Shown in pieces: positions 19,346 to 29,200 of a DNA stretch of 34,956 nt; the stretch's first letter is position 1; every line of letters begins with the position of its first letter. The DNA comes from Fragilariopsis cylindrus CCMP1102 (Eukaryota; Bacillariophyta; Bacillariophyceae; Bacillariales; Bacillariaceae): positions 1 to 34,956 of the forward strand of contig FMBT01000140.1 of assembly GCA_900095095.1 (NCBI GenBank), written 5' to 3'. Position numbers and translations under genes: made by a program. The notes beneath the pieces were generated by a model. The model saw only the letters and a program-made list of their open reading frames with translations, was not told the origin of the DNA and made no database searches.

Positions 19346-19474
19346 AGAAAAATCTAGTACTGCCCATCCGTCCGGGACAGTACAAAACTACATCATCAAA
19401 AGGGGGCAGTTATATAGTATAGTTCACCCTGACAGCGTGGAAACCCATGATAAGATTACTAAACAAGCCATTAC

Positions 19475-19502
19475 TTCAACTTGTTTTCTAAAACAAGTTG
19501 AA
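19475..19502. repeat. Perfect hairpin, 13-bp arms
   Basis: TTCAACTTGTTTT at 19475-19487 and its exact complement at 19490-19502, two bases apart. It lies about 250 bp before the SET-domain start. It is not followed by a T run, so there is no reason to call it a terminator. Confidence 0.8.
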
Positions 19503-19751
19503 CTTACTACAGTATACTACATTGACAAATTCAATTTGTTTGAAGGGGGAGGGAATATTTAAAGATTGTTATGTTAGTCCCCCTTTATAATTTGAGTAGT
19601 TTTGTGCACGACTCGTTTTCGACTGCATTTTTTACGTCTTTTTTCATTCGTGTTACTACAGTCGAAATTACAGAGTGTAATCAGTAAGTAACGGGGCCAA
19701 AATAAGTCTAGCAAATAAATCTAGAAAAGTAAAAGAAAGAATTCTTCATCA

Positions 19752-21587
19752 ATGGACATTCAACTCAAATCGACGATGATGGCGGGGTGGTTCGAGGATG
19801 TATTGTTGACGACGATGGGTGTTTATACTACTACTACTACTACTAGTAGTAGTAGAATAATACAACAACGTAGACTGCTGCGTTTCTATCATCGGCAACA
19901 ACAACTCCTAATAGTAGCAGTACTACTGATCATAGTCCTACTACTAGCACTAGTTGTTGTTTCCGGTCAGGATACTACGAAAAAAACGAACGAGAACAAC
20001 GGCGACAGCGACGGCGATCACAATACTATTTTGCAGTGGCAACAATGTTCTGTATTTATAGCACCATCTTTACCTATGACAACTGACACTGATAATGACA
20101 CTGACAATAGTAATTTTAATTTTAATTGGGGTGTCTACGCCAATCGAAAATTTTTCAAAGGTGACATTGTGGATATCTCACCACTCACATTGCCAGTACC
20201 GGATGGGTCGAAGACCATCGAACGATCAGTACTCAATGATTATGTCTACGGATATTGGAGAGTATCATTCCAACCACCGAATGCGAATACGAATGCGAAC
20301 ACGAAGAATATTAATAATAAACGTCCTACCATTGATAAATTGTATAGTGTCTTATTCGGACCAGATATGTTTTATAATCATCATCCCACTACACCTAATG
20401 TAGAATTTACGACATTTGGACGTGAACCGGATATGAGTAGTAGTAGTAGTATTTCATTGAAGAATGCTATGAATATACAAGGATTTGTGGCTCTTCGTAC
20501 TATTGAACGTGGAGAAGAATTATTTACCAGTTATAATGGGAAAGAAGATGGTGGTGCGGCATGGTTTCAACGTCGTGGTCTGAAAATGGTCACACCACCA
20601 GAATCAAAATCAAAATCACTCTCCACATTTTTTGATTTGTATTCCAATCAATATTGTTCCAAGATATATGCTGGTGTGGGTAGACCATCCTGGGAAGATC
20701 GATTATTGCCCATATTACCACCAAAACAAAATTATAATCTGCCCTTCTCGATAGAGGATATACAATTACCAAAGTTCGATGCTGGATTATGGGATGCCAA
20801 AACAAAAATTAATAATATTAAACAAGGGGATCGATTAGAAATATCCACGGCACTTGTGTTATCCTTGGAATTCACCAGGAAGACCTCTCTGATGCCATTA
20901 GTCTATACCTGGCAGGACTTACACCAGGAACATCGTTCCGCATTGCAACGTTTAGCACATCCTGATGATAATAATAATGATCATAATGAATTACGATTAC
21001 AATACCAAGGACCTGATACAAATTGGATGCCCATGAATAACTTTACAACAAGAAGAACAACAGGAACAGGAGCTGGAGCAATACCGAATTACGACGATTT
21101 AGTGTTATTCCCAGTGGCGGGTAATATAGGGATGGTACGGCGTCGACGAACTGTAGCTGAGAAGCCTAATTGCCGATTAGTTGTTCATCCCGTGGACAAC
21201 AACAACAACAACAATGATGATGTTGATGATGATGATGACTACAATAACTACAATAATAATAATAATAATCCTTCCTCATTGTTAGAACATCCAGTGGGTG
21301 TCACAATTGAATTGATTGCAATGGAAGATATTAGGATGGCTGGTACAGATTTAATTGTGGATGTCTATGAATCGGTGGCAACACCATTCGAGTATCAATT
21401 ATTATATCGTGAATTAAAATTAACTGGACAGCCCTACAATAAACAAATATTCCAACATCGTCGGCGGCAGAAGCAACAACAACAGCAACAACAGCACCAA
21501 CAACAACGTAATAATAAACGTACATCTACATCACCATCTACATCATCATCATCATCAACGACGATACCAGCTAAAGAGGAACTATAG
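19752..21587 (+). CDS. Membrane-anchored SET-domain protein (611 aa)
   Basis: SET domains transfer methyl groups from S-adenosylmethionine to lysine side chains. The SET core spans about residues 125-265: WGVYANRKFFKGDIVD, LNDYVYGYW, then FYNHHPTTPNVEF (the NH motif, Asn209-His210) and RTIERGEELFTSYNG with the conserved Tyr. Asn/Thr-rich insertions separate the conserved blocks, common in diatom proteins. A strong hydrophobic segment at about residues 51-71 follows a basic stretch, so the protein is probably a signal-anchored ER or secretory-pathway protein with the SET domain on the lumenal side, or an N-terminally targeted organellar one. The C-terminal region (about 330-560) is not recognised; the tail is Gln/Ser-rich. 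Unlike most neighbours it has no frame break. The substrate is unknown. Confidence 0.82.
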   Translation: MDIQLKSTMMAGWFEDVLLTTMGVYTTTTTTSSSRIIQQRRLLRFYHRQQQLLIVAVLLIIVLLLALVVVSGQDTTKKTNENNGDSDGDHNTILQWQQCSVFIAPSLPMTTDTDNDTDNSNFNFNWGVYANRKFFKGDIVDISPLTLPVPDGSKTIERSVLNDYVYGYWRVSFQPPNANTNANTKNINNKRPTIDKLYSVLFGPDMFYNHHPTTPNVEFTTFGREPDMSSSSSISLKNAMNIQGFVALRTIERGEELFTSYNGKEDGGAAWFQRRGLKMVTPPESKSKSLSTFFDLYSNQYCSKIYAGVGRPSWEDRLLPILPPKQNYNLPFSIEDIQLPKFDAGLWDAKTKINNIKQGDRLEISTALVLSLEFTRKTSLMPLVYTWQDLHQEHRSALQRLAHPDDNNNDHNELRLQYQGPDTNWMPMNNFTTRRTTGTGAGAIPNYDDLVLFPVAGNIGMVRRRRTVAEKPNCRLVVHPVDNNNNNNDDVDDDDDYNNYNNNNNNPSSLLEHPVGVTIELIAMEDIRMAGTDLIVDVYESVATPFEYQLLYRELKLTGQPYNKQIFQHRRRQKQQQQQQQHQQQRNNKRTSTSPSTSSSSSTTIPAKEEL

Positions 21588-22975
21588 TTGCCGTTACAAC
21601 TATGCCACTACTACTACGTGTACTACTGCACGTGTACTACTACAGCTACTTTACGTCACGGACAACTATTTTTCCTGTTACTATTTTCGTGACACTTTGT
21701 AATTTCACCAAACCACACCACATCTCGCAGAGAATCGTCCCGACAATAAAAAATAAAAAATCGTTATAGTCAGTGGAACGTATTAGTCCTACTGCTACTT
21801 GCTTATATACTACAGTAATTCTAATTACAATTGTGGATGCGACGGCAGAATTCAAAAAAGCAATGGAGAGCACAGAGTAGATCCAACATAATCCACTCGA
21901 ATAGTGTAAAATGACATAATATACGAGAGGAATTCAGCGTTTCAATACGGATACAAAAGCAGTATCAAACAAGACGACATGTCTAATCACTATCAGAAAA
22001 TTAAAAGGAAAATATCTTCAGGAAATGTAGAATTTTAATTCATTTCTATTTGATTTAATATAGGTTCTCTATATCTACTTTTTCTTTCTTTATTTATCTT
22101 TCTACTACCATTTTTTTCTGCTGTACGGATTGCGACTTCGATTGGCAATTATGAACAACACAACTCGTAATAAACAAACAAAGCTTATTAGTATTCTTCT
22201 ATTCTACCGGGGAAGACGGCAGGATAGTACATGAAAATTGAACGAATTTCTCGTATGTCCAAGAAAAGCTTCTCGATCGGCTAGGTCCTTACTATGCTAA
22301 GATTTCGCCGTGCCAATCATACGGGAACGATCACAGTCTCAAAAGGCACCAGATAAATTTCAAACATTCTTGCAACCCGATATCATATATATATATATAT
22401 ATATATATATAGGACTATAAACCCGATAATTGTTCAAAGTTCCCCCCATTTCAACTATCAATATCAATGTCATATAGAACAAAATAACCGAGCTCGATGG
22501 ATGAGTTACGGTGCTATCAAACAGTAAGTCATCGTCAAGAGCCGTATCCCCGTATCCCCGTATCGATTTGGTTCGGTGACATACTCTGCTGGTTGTGTCC
22601 AATGGAATGACGAAATGCTTCTTGAGATTCACGAGAGCTAATCCTTTACTCCGTGTCTTTTCCCCGGTCTTCGAGGTAGTATTCTCCTACTTTTTTGACG
22701 AGAGAAATCATTATCCTGTTGAATCAATGCATCGCTATGCTAAAAATTGTTGGGACTTTGATTCTGTCTCTTTTTTAAAATTTCGTAAAATAGCTGCTGT
22801 TGCCGCCTAGTCTGCCGTGGTGGGTAGAATGCAATAGTAGATAAGAATCATATTATATTACGTTATGTTATGTTATGTTATGTTATACTACACTATACTA
22901 CACATTGATAGCTATTGTGGATGTTGCTGTTATGTTGTACCCAAAACCGCAAGATATTTGGTAGTCTTCAAAGCT
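21588..22975. other. Intergenic stretch between convergent SET-domain and giant-protein genes, no gene seen
   Basis: It contains a TA run at about 22385-22411, a triplicated CCCGTAT motif near 22543-22566 and a TTATG pentanucleotide run at about 22863-22882. Short open frames show no family features. Confidence 0.6.
22385..22411. repeat. TA dinucleotide run
   Basis: About 13 uninterrupted AT units in intergenic DNA. Confidence 0.9.
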
Positions 22976-23231
22976 ATCTGTTCCGACCGCTTTGGCGGTC
23001 GCTGTTGCAGTTGCTGTTGCGGTTGCTATGGCACATGCCCATACGTCCGGTGCTGCGTAGGCTGTTGCGGTCGCTGTTGCAAAAAGCCAAGGCTAATCCT
23101 AAGCGAGATAATAAACCGGTCACTGTTGCTGTCGCTGTCGCTGTTGCTGTTGGTGTATTGCGTAAAGGCGCTATTACTGTAAATCTTTCTGTGGATGATG
23201 ATGTTGAAAAGAGTTCGGGTGAAGCACTCGA
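22976..23231 (-). pseudogene. Ala/Thr-repeat coding remnant beyond the stop of the giant gene
   Basis: After the TAA at 23232-23234 the same frame reopens for about 85 codons and resumes the Ala/Thr pattern (NTPTATATATATVTG near 23156), followed by a hydrophobic stretch (GLLSRLGLALAF). Farther on, near 22985-23070, Ala/Thr repeats continue in a different frame. The pattern shows the coding region once extended further, or that the TAA is an error or lies in an unrecognised intron. Confidence 0.5.
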
Positions 23232-26200
23232 TTAAACATATAACGATGACGTTGACGTTACCGCTGCTGTTGCTGTTGCTGTTGCGGTTGCATTTTCAGT
23301 CGCTGTTACGCATTCTTTAACGAAGAGTGTTTCTACCCCTCCTCCTGGTCCTGATGCAGTCGCTGTTGCCGTCGCGAATGCGCACGCTGTTTCGCCTGCT
23401 AATGCGGTTACTGTTGCTGTTGATATTGCCGTTGCTTTCATGGTTGCTGTACATGTTGATACTGATATTGCGGTCGCTGGATTGGGTGTTATTGCTAACC
23501 TTATTTCGGTCGCTGATGCTATCGATGTTGCTGTTGCAATCGCTGTTGGGGTCAATGATGCTGTAGCTGTCGATGTTGCTGACGCAGCTGCGGTCCCTGA
23601 TTCAGTCGCCATAGCTATTGCGTTCGCTTCTTCAGCCGCTGTTGCGGTCACTGTTGAGCTGGATGTCCCAGATGCAGCTGCAGACGCTATTACGGTCGTT
23701 GATATCGCCGATGTTCCGGTTGCTGTTCCCGTTGCTATATCGCTCCCTACTGCAGTTGCATTCACAAATTCGGTCCCTGTTGCGGTCGCTGCTGCGGTCC
23801 CAGTTCCGGGCGATAAAGCTACTGCAGTTGCCATCGCTGCTGTAGTCCCTGTTGCGGTCGATGTTGCGGTCGCTGTTGTGATCCCATCTGCGATCGCTAT
23901 TGCGTTCGCAATAAAAGGGTTTGTTGCTGTCGATGTTGCGGTCGCTATGTCGGTTGATATTGCATGTGCGGATGCTAATTCGGCCGCTGTTGCAGTCGCT
24001 TCTGCTCCTGCACTCCCATCTTCAGCCGCGGATGCTATTGCAGTTGCGAACGCTGTTTCACCCGCTGTTGCAGTCACTGTTGCGGTCGATATTGTATCCG
24101 CTGTCGCAGACGATAATGCTGTCGCTGTTTTGACATCTGTTGCGGTTGCTGTTGCGGTTGCTGTCTCGATCGCTGTTGCACATGATACAGCTTCATTGGT
24201 CCCTGTTGATGTTGCAGTCGCTGCCAAAATTCCAGTTGCAGTTGCTCTACCAATTTCGGTCGATGTTGCTGTAGCTGTTGCGGTCCCTGCAATCGTAAAA
24301 ATCGCCGATGCGCACGCTGATTCGGTTCCTGTTGCGGTCGCTGTTGCGAGTGATATTGAGCACGCTAATACTTGTGTTGAGGTAGTAACTGCTAGGGTCG
24401 CTGTATCGGGCGCTAGACACGATGAACATCCAGCTCCACACGTTGCCCCTAAATCTGTGGCAGGATCCGAACTGGGAGATGAACTCGGTGCACCACTCAG
24501 ATCAGAGCTAGGGAAAAGACTAGGAACTGAACTTGGTGAAATACTAGGCCTCAAACTCGGTCTGGAACTAGGAGCAGTACTTGGGCCAGAACTTGGGCCA
24601 GAACTTGGGACAGAACTTGGAACAGAACTCGGTGCTCCGCTCGGATCCAGACTAGGAGCAGAGCTAGAAGAAGCACTCGGATCAACACTCGGTGCTGCGC
24701 TTGGATCCACACTAGGATCCAAACTAGGAACCTCACTGGGAGCAAGGCTAGGGGTAGCGCTTAAGATAGGAGCCATTGTGGGAGCATCCGTTTCAGTGAA
24801 CCTACTGGGACAAAAAATTGCGGCTTCTGCAGGAGTATCTTCTTGAATGGTGCCGTCGCATGGTTCATTGCAGGAATCTTCCGTCACGCACGCACCGGCT
24901 GCCAAAACCATAGAAGAACACTTGCAAGAGTTTTTGCCGGTGCAACTACCGGCTGCAGAGGAGAAAGTAGATTTGGTTCCCCAACATGAACCCTCGCCAG
25001 TACAAGCACCAGCAGCGATGACACCACCAGCCTTGTAGCAGGAACCCTCGCCAGTACAAGAAGCAGCACCAATGCCACCAGTAGCCCTGTAGCAGGCTCC
25101 TTTCTTGGTGCAAGAACCGGCGCCAATGGAACCTTCCATCACTCCAACACAGGCATCCTCGCCAAGACATGAACTAGTCCCAACCAAGATGGCTAAACAA
25201 TGGCAGTTTGTGCCTGGACCAATGCAACTTATGGCGCCAATACTAGCAGTAGTTCCAAGGTTTCTACAGGGGTCAGCACCATTGCACGAACCGGCTCCGA
25301 TTGTGCCTGCGACTCTCCACAGGGTGAGTCTCCAGATGATAGGCCAATACAACTGCCGGCTCCGATGGTTGCAAGAGCACCAATACAAGCGCTTTCACCA
25401 AGGCAAGCACCTGCACCAATAGCAGCAGCAGCAGCATGTTGGCAGGCGTTTTCACCAAGGCAAGAACTTGCGCCAATTGAAGCAGCAGGCATATGTTGGC
25501 AGGCGTTTCCACCAACACAGGAGTCGGCCCCAATGAGGCCATTCGAGAAATCACAGGCATTCACACCAATGCAACTATTTGCGCCAATGGTTGCAGTAGA
25601 GCAGAAGCAGGAATCATCTACTCCACAGGCACTGACACCAATAGTAGCAACTCCAACACTATTGCATACAAGAACATCAGTCTTATCAGCCTTAGATGGC
25701 GACAAACTAGGTGAGGAACTTGGACCTCCACTTGGACTTGCTGAGGGCATGTAACTTGGGCCTCCACTTGGACTTGCAGAAGGTGAAGCACTTGGTGATC
25801 CGCTTCGAGTTGGTCTTGGGCTTGCAGAAGGTGATGCACTTGGTGATCTGCTTCGAGTAGGAGACATGGTGGGAGCATCCGTTTCAGTGAACCTACTGGG
25901 ACAAAAAATTGCGGCTTCTGCAGGAGTATCTTCTTGAATGGTGCCGTCGCATGGTTCATTGCAGGAATCTTCCGTCACGCACGCACCGGCTGCCAAAACC
26001 ATAGAAGAACACTTGCAAGAGTTTTTGCCGGTGCAACTACCGGCTGCAGAGGAGAAAGTAGATTTGGTTCCCCAACATGAACCCTCGCCAGTACAAGCAC
26101 CAGCAGCAATGACACCACCAGCCTTGTAGCAGGAACCCTCGCCGTACAAGAAGCAGCACCAATGCCACCAGTAGCCCTGTAGCAGGCTCCTTTCTTGGTG

Positions 26201-29200
26201 CAAGAACCGGCGCCAATGGAACCTTCCATCACTCCAACACAGGCATCCTCGCCAAGACATGAACTAGTCCCAACCAAGATGGCTAAACAATGGCAGTTTG
26301 TGCCTGGACCAATGCAACTTATGGCGCCAATACTAGCAGTAGTTCCAAGGTTTCTACAGGGGTCAGCACCATTGCACGAACCGGCTCCGATTGTGCCTGC
26401 CGACTCTCCACAGGGTGAGTCGCCAGATGATAGGCCAATACAACTGCCGGCTCCGATGGTTGCAAGAGCACCAATACAAGCGCTTTCACCAAGGCAAGCA
26501 CCTGCACCAATAGCAGCAGCAGCAGCATGTTGGCAGGCGTTTTCACCAAGGCAAGAACTTGCGCCAATTGAAGCAGCAGGCATATGTTGGCAGGCGTTTC
26601 CACCAACACAAGAGTCGGCCCCAATGAGGCCATTCGAGAAATCACAGGCATTCACACCAATGCAACTATTTGCGCCAATGGTTGCAGTAGAGCAGAAGCA
26701 GGAATCATCTACTCCACAGGCACTGACACCAATAGTAGCAACTCCAACACTATTGCATACAAGAACATCAGCCTTAGCAGCATTGACTTCACTAGGTGAT
26801 CCACTCAGCGCTGAGCTTGGTGATGATGAAGGCTTGCTGCTTGGTGAATTGGAAGGACTACTAGATGGCGACAAACTAGGTGAGGAATTGGACCTCCACT
26901 TGGACTTGCTGAGGGCATGTAACTTGGACCTCCACCTGGACTTGTAGAAGGCGAAGCACAAGCACAATCACACATTGGTGAAGGTTTTGGGTTTGCAGAA
27001 GGTGGTGCACTTGGTGATCCGCTTCGAGTTGAAGAAGGTGAGAAACTGGGTCCACCACTTGGTCCAACACTTGGAGCAGAACTTAAGATAGGAGCCATGG
27101 TGGGAGCAACGGTTTCAGTGAACCTACTGGGACAAAAAATTGCGGCTTCTGCAGGAGTATCTTCTTGAATGGTGCCGTCGCATGGTTCATTGCAGGAATC
27201 TTCCGTCACGCACGCACCGGCTGCCAAAACCATAGAAGAACACTTGCAAGAGTTTTTGCCGGTGCAACTACCGGCTGCAGAGGAGAAAGTAGATTTGGTT
27301 CCCCAACATGAACCCTCGCCAGTACAAGCACCAGCAGCAATGACACCACCAGCCTTGTAGCAGGAACCCTCGCCAGTACAAGAAGCAGCACCAATGCCAC
27401 CAGTAGCCCTGTAGCAGGCTCCTTTCTTGGTGCAAGAACCAGCGCCAATGGAACCTTCCATCACTCCAACACAGGCATCCTCGCCAAGACATGAACTAGT
27501 CCCAACCAAGATGGCTAAACAATGGCAGTTTGTGCCTGGACCAATGCAACTTATGGCGCCAATACTAGCAGTAGTTCCAAGGTTTCTACAGGGGTCAGCA
27601 CCATTGCACGAACCGGCTCCGATTGTGCCTGCCGACTCTCCACAGGGTGAGTCGCCAGATGATAGGCCAATACAACTGCCGGCTCCGATGGTTGCAAGAG
27701 CACCAATACAAGCGCTTTCACCAAGGCAAGCACCTGCACCAATAGCAGCAGCAGCAGCATGTTGGCAGGCGTTTTCACCAAGGCAAGAACTTGCGCCAAT
27801 TGAAGCAGCAGGCATATGTTGGCAGGCGTTTCCACCAACACAGGAGTCGGCCCCAATGAGGCCATTCGAAAAATCACAGGCATTCACACCAATGCAACTA
27901 TTTGCGCCAATGGTTGCAGTAGAGCAGAAGCAGGAATCATCTACTCCACAGGCACTGACACCAATAGTAGCAACTCCAACACTATTGCATACAAGAACAT
28001 CAGCCTTAGCAGCATTGACTTCACTAGGTGATAGACTCAGCGCTGAGCTTGGTGATGATGAAAGCTTGCTGCTGGGTGAATCAAAGGACTACTAGATGGC
28101 GACAAACTAGGTGAGGAATTGGACCTCCACTTGGACTTGCTGAGGGCATGTAACTTGGACCTCCACCTGGACTTGCAGAAGGTGAAGCACAATCACAATC
28201 ACACACAGAAGGTGAGCACTTGGTGATCCGCTTCGAGTTGAAGAAGGTGAGAAACTGGGTCCACCACTTGGTCCACCACTTGGAGCAGAGCTTATACTTG
28301 GCTGCCCACTTGGAATTGAAGATGCAGTAGGAGCAGAACTTAGACTTGGTGCGGCACTTGGAACAGAAGATGATTCCGGAATATCACACTGTATATCGTC
28401 CCCGGCACCTGTTGCTGTCGATGTTGCTATTGCTAATGCTGTTACTGTTGCCGTTGCTTCTTCAGTTGCTGTGACACATTCTTCGATAGAGACTGTTTCA
28501 ACAACTCCTCCAGGTTCTGATGCGGTTGCTGTTGCTGTCGCATATGCGCACGCTGATTTGCCCGCTAATGCGGTTACTGTTGATGTGGCAAATGCGCATG
28601 CTTTCATGGTCGCTGTTGCTGTTGCTGTTGATACTGCGGTTGCTGGATCGACTTCTCCCCCTATCCTTGATTCAGTCGCTGATGCTATCGCTGTTGCTAT
28701 TGCGGTTGCAGATTTTGACTGTGCCGCTGTCGCTGTTGCTGTTGATGTTGCTGTTGCTGAAGCCATCCCTGTTTCAATCGCTTTTGCTACTGCGGTTGCT
28801 GCTTTAGCCGCTGTGGCGGTCACTGTCGCAGTTGCTGTTCCAGGTGCGGTTGCGGTCGCTGTTACGGTTGTTGATGTGGACGATGTTGCAGTACCTGTTG
28901 CAGTGGCTATTTGGGTCGCTATTGCGGTTATTATTGATGATTCGATCGCCGTTGCAGTCGCTACTGCGGTCCCTGTTACGCCAGCCAACGCTATTGCAGT
29001 TGCGGTTGCTACAGGCGCTGTTGCAGTCACTGTTGCAGTCGCAGTTTCGCCCCCATCTGCGCTTGCTAATGCAACTGTTGAAACGGTATCTGTTGCTGTT
29101 GCTGTTGAGGTTGCTCTTTCAGTTGATATTGAAGTTGCGGACACAGCTTTGGTAGCTGTTGCGGTCGCATCTGCGGTGGCTATTTTACCCGGATCCGCTG

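Larger units (their letters stand above)
17830..19751. other. Intergenic stretch right of the LTR element, repeat-rich, no gene seen
   Basis: It holds simple repeats (GT at about 18212-18236, GCAT at about 18289-18311), the tandem array at 18480-19345 and hairpins near 19360-19540. Open frames here, including one at 19296-19562, overlap repeats or palindromes and resemble no family. The 3' end should contain the promoter of the SET-domain gene; TTTATAAT near 19585 is a possible core element. Confidence 0.6.

Noticed and set aside
19296..19562. Open frame of 88 codons upstream of the SET gene
   Set aside because: It spans the tandem repeat edge and the palindromes, with no family resemblance and no neighbouring support.
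22595..23235. Short plus-strand open frames left of the giant gene
   Set aside because: They are low complexity, partly antisense to the Ala/Thr remnant, with no recognisable domain.
23440..24846. Plus-strand Val/Ala-alternating open frame of 468 codons
   Set aside because: It mirrors Ala/Thr domain 2 on minus. Minus carries the conserved Cys caps and joins the Cys domain and linker in one frame.
24847..28095. Plus-strand Pro/Ala-rich open frames over the Cys domains
   Set aside because: They repeat identically across the three copies only because the underlying DNA does. They have no domain features, while minus has regular Cys spacing.
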